Assembly: GCA_946122785.1 (NCBI GenBank)
Contig: CAMGYJ010000008.1
Span: 61,362,877 to 61,426,876 of the forward strand
DNA length: 64,000 bases
From: Linum tenue
Taxonomy: Eukaryota; Streptophyta; Magnoliopsida; Malpighiales; Linaceae
Direction of reading: 5' to 3'
Shown: in pieces, positions 53,693-64,000 of the stretch
Numbering within the stretch: the first letter of the stretch is position 1
How the letters are laid out: each line of letters opens with the position of its first letter
Notes under the pieces: generated by a model
Databases searched by the model: none
What the model was told of the DNA's origin: nothing
The model's input: the letters and a program-made list of their open reading frames with translations, nothing else
Made by a program: the position numbers and the translations under genes

Positions 53693-55289
53693 CTCCCCCA
53701 CACTTAGACGTTTGCTTGTCCCCAAGCAAACCATTTCACACAAGGTAATCTCTCAACCTAACAAAATTTTTTGGGGACAAATCAAAGGTCACAAAGTGGC
53801 GAATCTCAATGGCTATTGGCAATTAACACACGACCGTTGCAAGCGATACCGACATCCACCACAAACGACATTCGAGGTCACCAAAACGGGAACATGAAAA
53901 CTTCTCACCTTGTTCATGAATCAATTCAAGTCTCAACAAGATCACTTATCCACCACAACTAACCATATAATAACATTAAAGTCCAAGGAACAAACGAATG
54001 GGCAACAAAGGTCCTCACCGAGGTATGGTATGACATGCAAAGCAAGAATGAATCACTCGTTCTCTTGACCAGTTGGATCAGGACCTTTTTGGTGCAAAGA
54101 ATGTGCACAATCATCAGCACTCGGCCCTGTCGTCTCTTCACCACGACGATAACCTCTAAATGTTAGAGTTCACGGGACGGTTGTCGTCGCTAGCTTGTCC
54201 AGAGGTCTTAGACACGGTTCAAATGACTGGCAATGGTCTTGGACATGGGGAAAAGGCTTTTTGGGTGGTGGAAAACACATCATGAGGTCCTACATCTTCA
54301 CCCTAAACCCAGAGGTTGTATGGTTTCGACTAAGAACCTTCCCTACAAATAATGGCCACTAGCATAGGCCAAAAAACTCGCTTCTCCCTTCCAACCTATC
54401 ACCCATCATGAACTACCTTTAAGCGCTCTTCCTCGATCTACTCTTGCTATCACATTTTGACTTGGCAGTGAAGGAGTTCTAAAATAATGTGGGGGTTTAA
54501 ATGGCTTGAATGCCAATAAACCCCACTTAGAGCATACTCTTCAAATCTTTTGTGGCACTCTCTACATTATTGACCCCGTTTTATTACCTCTTTTTCGTTT
54601 CTCTTTTTTTTTTCTTTCCACTTTCCTTTTATTTTCTTTTTGATGGGGGTACTAGAGAGTTAAACACTTGCCACACTACTTTCAACAACCAATGCTCTCC
54701 TTTAAGAACTCACTCCAACACTACTCTTTCCTCTTTTATTTCTAGAAGGAACCACGCACAATCCTCTTATGTAGAACCTCAATGGAACTCAAACCTACAA
54801 ACCGACCACTGTGATCATACAAACATTACTTGGAGCCCTCAAAATTTTCAAATTTGGGCATACATCAAGGCTCCAAGCACCATCAATCACACTCACACAA
54901 GCATAAGAATAAACTACCCCCCCCCCCCCCCCACACACTTAAGTTCGACATCGCCCTCAATGGCGCAATATAGGGGTAGAACGATGTTACCGCTCTGCTT
55001 GGTGAGTGAAAGTTGGAATTTTTTCCGGGTTTGGAGATTGAAGCTTCAAGGAGAAGACAAAAAACACACATACACAAACAGAACACGACTCGCTCGAGGC
55101 GAGGTTATTACACATCACAATACGATAGTAGTAGTTTATGATCATATACAAAATAAAAGAAAGATCAAATAAAACAAAAGAGTTTAGAGTTCCAAGTGGA
55201 GTAGTGGAGCGAAAGGAATCGGCTCTGCCACATATCTCCCTCGTCGGCTACCTCTCTCGAGCCGAAGGTCCTTCATCCTCATCTGGGAG
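53693..55289 (-). promoter_or_regulatory. Athila-type 3' untranslated region with polypurine tracts
   Basis: Minus strand: GCTTGGGGACAAGC, then GTCTAAGTGTGGGGG at 53695-53715, then the LTR start. This is the same arrangement as at 24250-24282. An internal tract with 16 G (54917-54932) and the AGGGCTCCAAG motif (54830-54840) also correspond to the young element. No gene. Confidence 0.65.
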
Positions 55290-56428
55290 GAGGCCCTAAC
55301 GACGAGCCATCTGATCAAGTAGGTCGGTCTGCCAATCGAGTCGGGAAGTCACTCCCACGACTTGGGTCTCAAAGCGATCCATCCTCTGGACGAGGGGATC
55401 GGCACCGGATGCTGGTGGTGGTGGTGGTGGTACTGGGCGCTGGAGCGCGGGTCGCCGGCGACAGCCAGAGCTCGAGCAGGTGGCTGCTCTGGAGGTGGTC
55501 CCTCTGCTTCTGGCTCCACTGGAGCCGGGTCAACTACTGGCTTCATGACTCCTGAAGGTCGGAGCCCCTCAAGGTACTCTACCCCACACTCTCCTTGAAG
55601 CGCTAACTTCTGGTTGTAAAGAGTCGCCACTAGGAAGGGCTATGTCCGTCCACCAATGTAGCACCACTCCAGATTCACATGAAAGTGACGGGCCAGCCTC
55701 GTGATGATGCCCCCTATATGCACGGTGTCCACCCTGTTCCGCCCCAGACACAGGGCGAAAGAGATGGCAATCAGCGATCCAGGGTGGATTGGCTTTGCTG
55801 GATGCCTCATGGAGAAAAGAGCAAGTAGCCCCCTATTTGTGATCAGGTGGCCTGAATGCAGGCTGGGGACGAAAGAGCGGGTGAGCAGGGTATGCAGAAT
55901 CCTCTAGGGGGTCCTCAGCTTCATCGCATTGGTGCGACTCGCCTCGTACTCCTCGTGCTTATGCTCGGGACAACTGAGGGCCCGAAATGCGGCCTGGTAG
56001 TGGAAGTCGGTTGTGTACTGCCGCTTTATCATCGTCATGTACATCGTGTAGAGCCCCATGGCCTGGGCGAAGGAATCATAGGTCAGCACTCGCGGCTGAC
56101 CTCCCAGCATAAACTCCACGTATGGCCGACTCTTCTTGCCAGTCGGGACGACGTGGGTGAAGGTGGAGTAGAACTCCACCCAGAGCTCGTGGTAGATGAG
56201 CTGGTCCATAGAGAGTAGCAGGCGCCACTGGGGGTGACAGACGACCCCTGACATTGCGGATCGGCACCTAAACATGTTAAACATGTCCAGGTTCAGCCAC
56301 CAATGTTGCCCAATCGGGTTGTCCCTCTGGTAGAAAAACTTGTCTCTAAACCGTGCATGGTTCACTAGGTAGCTGATATACTCGTGCTCCATGTTCAGCA
56401 TCCTGCAAAATCGACACACATGCACCAT
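55290..56428 (-). pseudogene. ATHILA ORF1-like gene
   Basis: Best copy of this domain in the window. 174-codon frame (55904-56428): MLNMEHEYISYLVNHARF, WWLNLDMFNMFRCRSAM, LWVEFYSTFTHVVPTG, PYVEFMLGGQPRVLTYDSF, AQAMGLYTMY, HYQAAFRALSC. After frame changes it continues with LITNRGLLALFSMRHP and HIGGIITRLARHFHVNLEW, ending in YLEGLRPSGVMKPVVDP and a Pro/Glu/His-rich tail. VEF(Y/L)ST...F.L....LTYDSF...GL and GGIITRLAR are family landmarks. Role unknown. It stands 3' in the element, ahead of the untranslated region and LTR. Two or more breaks. Confidence 0.65.
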
Positions 56429-57112
56429 ACGTGGAAATAAACGTCAATCTTAGCTCATTGGGAGGAAAAAGAATTCCCCCCACACTTATATTTCCAGTAC
56501 GGATCCATGCTAATCAAAACAATTAATCATAAGCATACCGAGGCATAGTTCTAGGTGGTCATGGATTATCTCACAAAAAAATTCGAACCCTAACCATGCC
56601 ACGGTGGCTACCAACCACCACAAAAGCGAAACATTTCGCATCATTCAACAATTAGCACTTGGTAGGCAAATTTCACAAATAAAAGCAATTCGAATTAAAA
56701 CATGCCAACCAATGCTCACATAAGCTCAAGCAACATCATTCAACCATTCAATCATCCTAATTCACCTAATTTCTCACCCTAACGCTAAGTTCAATATTTA
56801 ATTCACCGAAATTCTCCTCACTTCACTACCTAGTCCGATTCTCTCAAAATAAATAAGGTAGAGCTGAAAACTAACCTGGAGAATCAAGAAAGTGAAGAAG
56901 ATCATTCACGGTCTTTATATAGGCAGACCCTGCAGTTCACAGACGCGTTTGCCAGTTGCCCAGTTCACGGCCGTTAAGACCGTGAACACTGCAGTCCGTC
57001 TGTGAACTCAGGTCAGTCGATGGGTTTGACACACGTGGAAGCACCTTGGTTCATGAACACATTTGCCTTCTCACGGTCTTATAACACCGTGAACGGGGCA
57101 ATTGACACGCTA
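56429..57112 (-). other. LTR-like and spacer sequence
   Basis: Minus strand from 57112: inverted TTCACGG / CCGTGAA words (56890-57100), then TATATAAAG at 56915, an AT-rich stretch, and AAGTGTGGGGGGAATT at 56468-56485. The first part resembles the U3 of the LTR at 53150-53400 and is probably an LTR piece cut by insertion of the element at 57113. No gene. Confidence 0.45.
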
Positions 57113-58568
57113 CGACACAACACCAAATTGCGACCAAGTGTAATCGCATAATGGAAATGCAGTACAGTGGAATCAAGTAATAAATGTCAACCCAGGGGCC
57201 TAGATGTACTGCGTACTCCGTGATTATCTATTATCTAGCGGGAAAATTTAGTGAAAATGAGTTTAATCTAAAGCATAAAGAAAGCCGTAAATTGTCCGGT
57301 TTTCTGTAGCAAGAGGAGAGTCACTCGAGAATGAGTCCCCCTAGCTCCTTAGTTAGGTTCAAGTTGTAATTTCCTTTGGTTAATTCATTGTTGATTAAAC
57401 TACGGAAGATCCGACAGCATCTTGGAATCTCTTAAGCTGACCAAGCCCTCTTAGAGAGACTAACCGGCAGACGACTAGTCTTCACCGGGATAGAATGCTA
57501 AGGCATTTAACACAGAACTCCACTACTGGAAACATATTCCAGTACAAAGCAATGAATTGACTGACTCTCGTACAATCAATTCACTCTTATCGATTAAACA
57601 AGATCTAACAACCTAATTAGATTCTAGCTTTCTCATGTTGCAGCAGAAATCAAAAGAAGTTGATCAGGATTCAATTGACTCAATAAACACACTTCAATCG
57701 ATTATAATCAAACAATATATCAATCCAAAAGTCATTACAATTCAGATCCCTAACACATAGAACTAGGGTTCTTCATACCCAAGTGAGAGAAAGTTCTACT
57801 CCATATATATATATGCTCTGGGATGTCAATCTTCACTCCTATGGATGCAATATGGGCTTGAATAGTGAGAAATCCACTCTAAATAGCTCGTAGGGTTTGT
57901 TCTTCGCACTTTCTCTCTCTAGAACTTTGTGTTTGCTCCAAAAAGTCGAATCTCCTTCTTTTGGCTGGAATCTGCCTCTTTCAACCTGATTCTTGTCAAA
58001 AGACGGGCAAGAATACGTTCGTAATTCTTTCGTGTCCGTATTTTGCTCAAAACGCGCGTTTTGGTTAAGTCGATGTGCACAAATCCTCGGTGGCGTCTGG
58101 GAAAATACTGGCAATATTTTAAAAATTACCGATAGTATTTTGAAAATTACAGTCATATTTAGTCTTCGTCTGCCCGTAATTTGCTTTCCTTCAGCACTCT
58201 TCAAGGGCTAGCCTCGACCATAAAAATACGAGCTGGATGCTGGAGAAATACGGTTGTAGTTTTGGGAACCTTCACCGTAATTCTCACCTTAGCCTTCATC
58301 ATGCTCGGCATAAAAAATACCGGCGGTAATTTGTGAATTACGATCGTACTTTTAGGGAGTCTACCCGTATTTCATTCTCTGCTCCACTTTTGAGTGACTA
58401 AACGACCTTCGATTGACCCGAAACTTGCGCATATGACTCCCTTTATTCGCTAGGACATGAAATATGACAAAATAACACAACCTAGCATAAAATAGGCCAA
58501 GACGCCACAATTCGAGCCAAAACGGTTAGGAAACAAGGGTGCAAACATGTGCAAATATGGGGCTATCA
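57113..58568 (-). repeat. 3' LTR of the gag-pro element
   Basis: Minus strand TGATAGCCCCATATTTGCAC at 58568 to GCGTGTCA at 57113, 1456 bp. The polypurine tract TTAAGTGTGGGAAATT lies just outside at 58569-58584. Its U3 (57990-58400) has repeated ATTAC / GTAAT and CCGTA / TACGG words in both orientations. TA dinucleotide run at 57805-57813. Confidence 0.82.
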
Positions 58569-60289
58569 AATTTCCCACACTTAATCGTTTGCTTGTCCTT
58601 AACCAAACCAAGTCAGATACAAGGTAAGCTCAAAACATTTTAATCATGAAAACCTTGAGGACATATCATATGGGCACACAACACGTGAATCATACTGGCT
58701 TTTAGACATCAACACATGAACAACCTCAACGACAACCTAGACAACCACCACAGATGATATTCGAGTGCAGCAAAATCGGGTAGATGAAGAGTCTCCCCTC
58801 TGTTCCCCGACCAACTTTGACTTGACTCAACCACTCATCCAAAAGAGTCACGCATGCATAAAATTCAAGACATCAGAATCAAGACCGAGCAGTCTAGGTC
58901 ATCACCGGAGTAAAGAATGTAAAGAATATAAGGAAATGAATCGCTCACTCTCGACCAGTGGGGCCAGAACAATTTGATGCAAAAAATGCTCTTGCTTATT
59001 CTCTCAATCATAACGTCTCTTCACCATGATGGCAGCCTCTAAATGCTAGAGTTCACATATCGAGTGTCAGCACTAACTAGTTAGAAGGTCTTAGACACGG
59101 GTTCAGATGACTGGCTAGGTGGTGGAAGAATTTCTAACACTAGGTTCCACAGTTCCAAAACCAACAAATTCATAATCATTCAAACCATTTACTTTCCTTC
59201 TACCATTCTGCATTAATCCAGTCCTTTAGAGTACAAGAGTGAAGGAGGTCACAATGATGTTTGTATTTCTAAGCCAGACCGCTAAGAAACACTACTTAAT
59301 GGACATGATTCAGATTTTTATGTGGCTCTCTTTTGCTTTCATTTATCATTTTTTTTTCTTCTTTCTATTTTTTTCTTAAGAGAACCACCACTTTTACACA
59401 TTTTTATCCATGCAAGCACATGCCCAATTTTGAAGAACTACCTCCAACCCTCATCTTATTTCCAGCAGAAAACATGCAAAAACCACTCTATGGAACCTCG
59501 AAGAGATGCATAAGGGTGATTTTTCATTGTAGACCGAAAGAAAGAAAGTTACACGGCTCAAAGGGGCTGACTAGGGGGTATGACACCAGGACAGTCAATT
59601 TGGTCGTGGGCTAATCCTATGCCTCCATCATCCTACCTAGTGACAACGTGAATGCTACACATCATGGAAGAGGGATCTATCGCACAAGAAAGAAACGAGC
59701 AGCCTCAAATCTCACATGGTTACCTATATGCTCTATCTCTCATTTTGATTCCCTGGATTATATGCATAAATGACTACAGAAAATAAGTAATCAATCCAAG
59801 TCAAAGTTGGTAAGCAAACAGTTGAAAAACTGAACCCCTACATAATTTTACTGCAAGTCTCAGTCATCATTATAGGTTGTCCTAGTCACAATCAAGTTGT
59901 CATGCATCAATTTTAACGGTCATTCGATTCATCACATAAACCACAGTGCCAAGATGATCATGCAAACATCAATACTTGGAGCCCTCAAATCTCGAGATTT
60001 GGATAGTGGACTAGGCTCCAAGCACACATGCATATTTTCCTATAAATACAAAGCACCCCCCCCCCCCCCCCCCACACACACACACAAGTTCGACATTACC
60101 CTCAATGAATCAGAGGAAAGGGGAACGATGTTACCAGGAAATGATGGAAGGCAGACCAGTCAAGAGCAAGGGACTAAAAGGGGACCAGTCCAAAGGCACA
60201 AACTAGAGTCATCAAAACACAATGGGTGATAGAAACCATCGTTCCAAGTGGAAAAACCAAAAAAACAAACAAAAGAAAAGCAAACCATG
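58569..60289 (-). other. 3' untranslated region of the gag-pro element
   Basis: Collinear with 2025-3480. Contains the internal tract with 18 G next to (TG)n (60056-60090, C on the plus strand) and the AGGGCTCCAAG/GGAGCCTAG motifs. Small open frames here show no recognisable domain. Confidence 0.65.
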
Positions 60290-60307
60290 GTGGGGTTGCC
60301 TCCCCAC
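60290..60307 (-). ncRNA. conserved hairpin with AGGCAA loop
   Basis: Minus strand GTGGGG-AGGCAA-CCCCAC, preceded by GAAGCGCTT, the counterpart of 22944-22961. Stem pairs differ at one position on both arms, keeping pairing. Confidence 0.6.
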
Positions 60308-60349
60308 AAGCGCTTCTTTTACGTCTTTAGCTGGATGCAGAGGGTGGAT

Positions 60350-61456
60350 GCTCAGAGCGGTGTAGGAACAGGTGCCTCCAAAAGCGGATCCACATCGCTC
60401 TTGAGGTACAGCTTCAGATGGTGGCCATGCACACAACCGATGTGACCACCAACACATGTCAGCTCGCCCTGGCCATCCGACAGGATGCGGGTGAGTGAAT
60501 ACTCGGATGGCCAGGGCGGTCGTGGCTCAGGAGCCGGGACCAACTCATGGTGGTTTCTAGCTTTCTTTTGAGCAGGCTTAGCTACCTGCAGTTTCGACCG
60601 CCACTCGTCCTTGATCTTTTCTTTTGGTAACGGGGCGGACGGGAGTGGCGGCGAATGAAAGGGAGGAAATTCCTGCAAAATGGAAGGCACAGATGGATAC
60701 ACGACAGACTCATGCACTGGTGAGAGACAACATGCAAAGGTGATAAATCAGACATATTATTAGCAATGGAAAATGTTATCTGCTCCTCACCATCCCTGAA
60801 AATCAGGGTCCCATCATGCAGATCTATAAGATCCTTGGCGGTAGCCAGGAAAGGCCTACCCAGTATAAGGGGAACTTCTGCATCCTCATTGATATCTAAG
60901 ACAACAAAATCCGCAGGATAAAAGAATCTACCAGCCTTAACTTGGAGGTCTTCCACTATGCTCTAGGGTGAACTATGGATCGGTCAGCTAATTGAATACT
61001 CATCCTAGTTGCCCTGAGTTCATCTAGGCTTAGTTTTTATAACAATTTATATGGTATAACGTTAATACTAGCACCTAGGTCCGCCAAGGACCTCTCTACA
61101 TGCAATTTATCAATAGAGCAGAGGATAGTAAAACTACCTGGGTCCTTCTGCTTCTGTGGAAGCTTGTTCTGCAGAATGGTCGACCACTCCTCACTGAGCT
61201 CCACAGTAGATAGCTCGTTCAGATTCTTCTTCTTAGAAAGGAGATCTTTTAGGAACTTCGCATACTTAGGCATCTGAGATAATGCATCCAGGAAGGGCAC
61301 TTGAACATTCAGCTTCCTAAGCATGGACATGAAGTTCTCGAACTCTGCCTCTAGCCGGTCTTTGTTCATCCTGGTGGGAAAAGGGAGCTTAGGCTTATAT
61401 TCAGCCACTAATGGATGGTGCTTTGGTGTCCGACCCTCTAGCTCCTTTTCCATCAC
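60350..61456 (-). pseudogene. retropepsin region of the gag-pro element
   Basis: Frames give KPKLPFPTRMNKDRLEAEF, FLDALSQMPKYAKFLKDLL, SFTILCSIDKLHVERSLADL then GASINVIPYKLL: the Athila gag-to-protease segment with catalytic DLGAS in place of DTGAS, as usual in this lineage. After a break at 60960-61037 comes VKAGRFFYPADFVVLDINED, VPLILGRPFLATAKDLIDL, the second half of the aspartic protease with the ILGRPFL flap-proximal motif. A Pro/Lys-rich tail ends at about 60352. RT does not follow. Confidence 0.85.
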
Positions 61457-63072
61457 CAGGTCTTCTTCCAGCTCCGGGGTGATCTAGCTCACCTTCTTTG
61501 CACTCCTCGGCGGTGCATCTTTAATTACAGTCCCACTCCTAAACATGATGGCGTGCAACCCCTCATGATTTCTGGGGTTTAGCCAGGAAGTGTGTCAGCC
61601 GATCTAGAAGCAAGGGCATCTGCCAGGTGCCCGATTTTGGTGTCCATATTCTGTAGAAGTGCATGCTGGTTCCTCTGGCTAGCTTCAATCTCTATCAATT
61701 TGCCCGCAGCCACTTCCAAGAATTGCTCCAGTTTACTGAACTTCTAGGTACTGGTGCTAGCCAATGTGGTCACTAGATCCCTCAATTCTGACACGGGATC
61801 GCCCGGTGCTAGGACTGATGGAGATGCACCAAGTTGCTGGTACTGCTGCTGCTGTGGGGGTTGTTGAAAAGCATGCCCCTGTTTGGGCTAATAAAATGGT
61901 TGTTACTGCTGCATCTTGCCCGGGCAAGGCTAGTATGGCTGTCTATAGTTTTGAAAACCAGCTGCATGATCCTGGAAGCCCGGTTGCTTGGGATTGTTGT
62001 TGCCACTCTAGGAGAAATTTGGATACTAGCGCCACCCCTCGTTGTATGAATTATTGTAGGGGTCGTGGCAGTCCTCCACCCTGTGATTGGTGCTCTCACA
62101 CCACTGGCAATGCATCACCTGCTTCTTCCCTGTACCTGTAACCATCCCGTTCCGATCAACAGCTGAGACCACTTTAGTCACAACCTGTACCAACTCAGAT
62201 GACTAGGTATCCACAGCATGCATACCGTGTCCTAGTGCTCGCCTCGAGCTCCTAGCAGTCCCCCAGTCACATCCCTGGTCTGCCATCTCCTCAAAGAGCT
62301 GATTAACCTATGGTGGTGTCTTGGTCAGCATGTTTCCGCCACATACCGAGTTGATCAACTGCTTATCTTCATGGAAGAGAGCTCGGTAGAAGGTGCCCAC
62401 CTTGAAAGCATCGTTGAAACCATGATTATGACACCTCAGGAAGAGACTGGTGTATCTCTCCCATGCATCCCGGATGCTCTCATCCTCTTCCTGTGCAAAA
62501 TGGGTGATCTCCTTCAACAGGTCCGCTGTCTTGGATGGAGGATGATAGCGGGTCAGGAACTTGTGGGCCAGGCTAAAGAATGTAGAGATCGACCCTGGAG
62601 GCTGGTTGTCCACCAATATCTTTGCTTGGCCCTCCAGTGTGAAAGGAAAGTATCACAGATGGATGACATCTTGATGGACCCCGTTAATCTTGATTCCATC
62701 GATCAGCTCGTAGAATCGCGTCAAGTGCGCACGTGGGCCCTCGCCTGCCTTCCCATGGAATACCACTAAGCTTCGCAGCATGGTGATAACAAAGGTGCTC
62801 ACCTCAAAGTTGTTGGCAGCAACTTGAGGGTGCTGAATGGGGGACCTCATGACTGCTTCTCTGGCAGTCTAGTAGTATCCCATGGTATGCTCATCGGGGA
62901 TAGCCTCCCCGTCATTATTAGGGTCACCCATGTCGTCCTCCTGGTTGATGTTCAGTTCAGCAAGAGCTTCCTCCGCAGCCAGTCGCACCTTTAAAGCTCT
63001 CCTGAAGTTGCGACAGGTTCGTTCAAGCTCCTGGTCTAATGGCAGTAGATCTCCCGACTGGCTATTGGTCAT
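61457..63072 (-). pseudogene. gag of the gag-pro element, broken
   Basis: Starts MTNSQSGDLLPLDQELERTC at 63072. Landmarks: MRSPIQHPQVAANNFEV, ELIDGIKINGV, PGSISTFFSLAHKFLTRY, ITHFAQEEDESIRDAWERY and HGFNDAFKVGTFYRALF (retrotrans_gag core, 62308-62616), a CCHC knuckle CQWCESTNHRVEDC at about 62070-62110, then SELRDLVTTLAST and QNMDTKIGHLADAL (61620-61800). In-frame TAG after MGYY (where the left-end copy has TGG), TGA after DVIHL and several later stops and frameshifts inactivate it. Confidence 0.85.
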
Positions 63073-63191
63073 GCACTACCTGTACTCCAACAGGAAAAAC
63101 AACCCGTGAAGGCACACAGGTGGAAGAGAGAGAATACAGTAAATAATATGATAAGGTAATAGACTTTCACGTTTCTACAATAACCTAGAGT

Positions 63192-63214
63192 CCCCAGTAA
63201 CGGTGCAAAAAATT
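63192..63214 (-). promoter_or_regulatory. degenerate tRNA-Asp-type PBS
   Basis: Minus strand TTTGCACCGTTACTGGGGAC against the canonical TGGCGCCGTTGCCGGGGAC, four changes and a shift; directly inside the LTR. It would prime poorly. Confidence 0.65.
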
Positions 63215-64000
63215 TGACACACTACGACACAACACCAAACTGCGACCAAGTGTAATCGCAGAATGGAAATGGAGTATAGTGGAATCAAGTAATAAATGTC
63301 AACCAAGGGCCTAGATGTACTGCCTACTCCGTGATTATCTATTATCTAGCGGTAAAGTTTAGTGAAAATGAGTTTAAACTAAAATAGAAAGAAAGCAGTA
63401 AATTGTCCAGTTTTCTGTAGCAAGAGGAGAGTCACTCGAGAATGAGTCCCCCTAGCTTCTTAGTTAGGTTCAAGTTGTAATTACCTTTGGTTGATTCACT
63501 GTTGATTAAACTGCAGAAGATCCGACAGTAGCTTGGAATCTCTTAAGCTGACCAAACCCTCTTAGACAAACTAACCGGCAGACGACTATTATTCATCGGG
63601 ATAGAATGCTAAGGCAATTAACACAGAACTCCACTCCTGGAAACAAATCCAGTTCAAAGCAATGAATTGAGTAACTCTTGTACAATCAATTCACTCCTAT
63701 CGATTAAAGAAGCTCTAACAACCTAATCAGATTCTATCTATCTCAGGTTGCAGCAGAAATCAAAAGAAGTTGATCAGAATTCAATTGACTCAATAAACGC
63801 ACTTCAATCGATTATAATTAAACATTATATCAATCCAAAATTCATTACAATCAAGATCCCTAACACATGGAATTAGGGTTCTTCATATCCAAGTGAGAGA
63901 AAGTTCTACTCCATAGAGAGAGAGAGGAAAACATAAATCAAAGCAGTCATACTCATAAAAATGGGAATAATCTGCTCTGGGATGTCAATCTTCACTTCTG
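63215..64000 (-). repeat. 5' LTR of the gag-pro element, partial
   Basis: TGACACACTACG at 63215 onward is collinear with 57113-57830 (phrases AATGAGTCCCCCTAGCT, GATCCGACAG, CCGGCAGACGACTA, GGTTGCAGCAGAAATCAAAA). It is cut by the window end; the U3 part with the inverted repeats is not included. Confidence 0.85.

Larger units (their letters stand above)
57113..64000 (-). mobile_element. Athila-type element with gag-pro only, running off the window
   Basis: 3' LTR 57113-58568, untranslated region 58569-60289, gag-protease remnants 60350-63072, degenerate PBS and 5' LTR from 63215 past the window edge. Orientation is leftwards. Between the protease and the conserved hairpin only ~120 codons remain; there is no RT, RNase H or integrase. 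It is either an internal deletion derivative or a gag-pro-only family. Confidence 0.8.

Noticed and set aside
55349..55630. Poly-His stretch as a possible metal-binding protein
   Set aside because: It is the low-complexity C-terminal tail of the ATHILA ORF1-like pseudogene, produced by a GGT repeat (55422-55440 on the plus strand).

Overview
The window is nuclear DNA of a flowering plant, most likely a eudicot; I cannot name the species. It holds three intron-bearing or long single-exon host genes of plant-specific type. Everything else is dominated by plant LTR retrotransposons (Ty3/gypsy Athila/Tat-like, a Ty1/copia element, a LARD-like element), non-autonomous hAT elements, a MULE-like element and a LINE remnant. 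There is no sign of bacterial or organellar content.

Host genes: (1) a 12-exon copper amine oxidase on the + strand (9685-13026, 775 aa), with the TPQ tyrosine, the catalytic aspartate, all three copper histidines, one GC-AG intron and a PKL C-terminus that resembles a peroxisomal PTS1 signal; (2) a single-exon ARM-repeat protein of the ARMADILLO REPEAT ONLY type on the + strand (34529-36439, 636 aa); (3) a 4-exon F-box/Sel1-repeat protein on the - strand (38556-39927, 346 aa). These genes are independent of one another and sit as islands in repeat DNA.

Layout: 1-9.3 kb is a mosaic of Athila-type remnants in both orientations: gag, LTR, a 3' region with an ATHILA ORF1-like domain, and LTR fragments, with a hAT MITE at 7387-7835. 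9.7-13.0 kb is the amine oxidase gene. 15.2-15.8 kb is the 5' end of one LTR element (LTR, tRNA-Met-type PBS, gag start), cut off abruptly where a large LARD-like element begins (15835-28427). That element has a truncated 5' LTR, an uncharacterised two-part ORF and a greatly expanded 3' LTR. A young non-autonomous Athila-type element (20274-25656, 5-bp TSD AACCA, LTRs about 1% diverged by eye) is nested in the 3' LTR. 28.4-32.3 kb is a degenerate gypsy element on the - strand carrying a hAT MITE and a GAA microsatellite inside gag. 34-40 kb is the gene-rich island. 41-44 kb holds a LINE remnant and a MULE-like (possible Pack-MULE) element. 45.9-51.7 kb is a textbook nest: a Ty1/copia element with its own 5-bp TSD inside a hAT element with its own 8-bp TSD. 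51.7-64 kb is again Athila-type: an element with an ATHILA ORF1-like domain, then an element (57113 to beyond 64000) that has gag and protease but no reverse transcriptase or integrase.

The most interesting signals are in the retroelements rather than the genes. One is an array of short hairpins with a compensatory base-pair change in the U3 of the LARD-like element. Another is a small hairpin with an invariant AGGCAA loop, conserved with a compensatory stem change just after the ORFs of two different Athila-type elements. A third is a recurrent presence of palindromic repeats in the promoter-proximal U3 of several LTR families. The fourth is an uncharacterised LARD-encoded protein split by a frameshift at a G7 run. 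All assignments come from reading the sequence; no database search was run.
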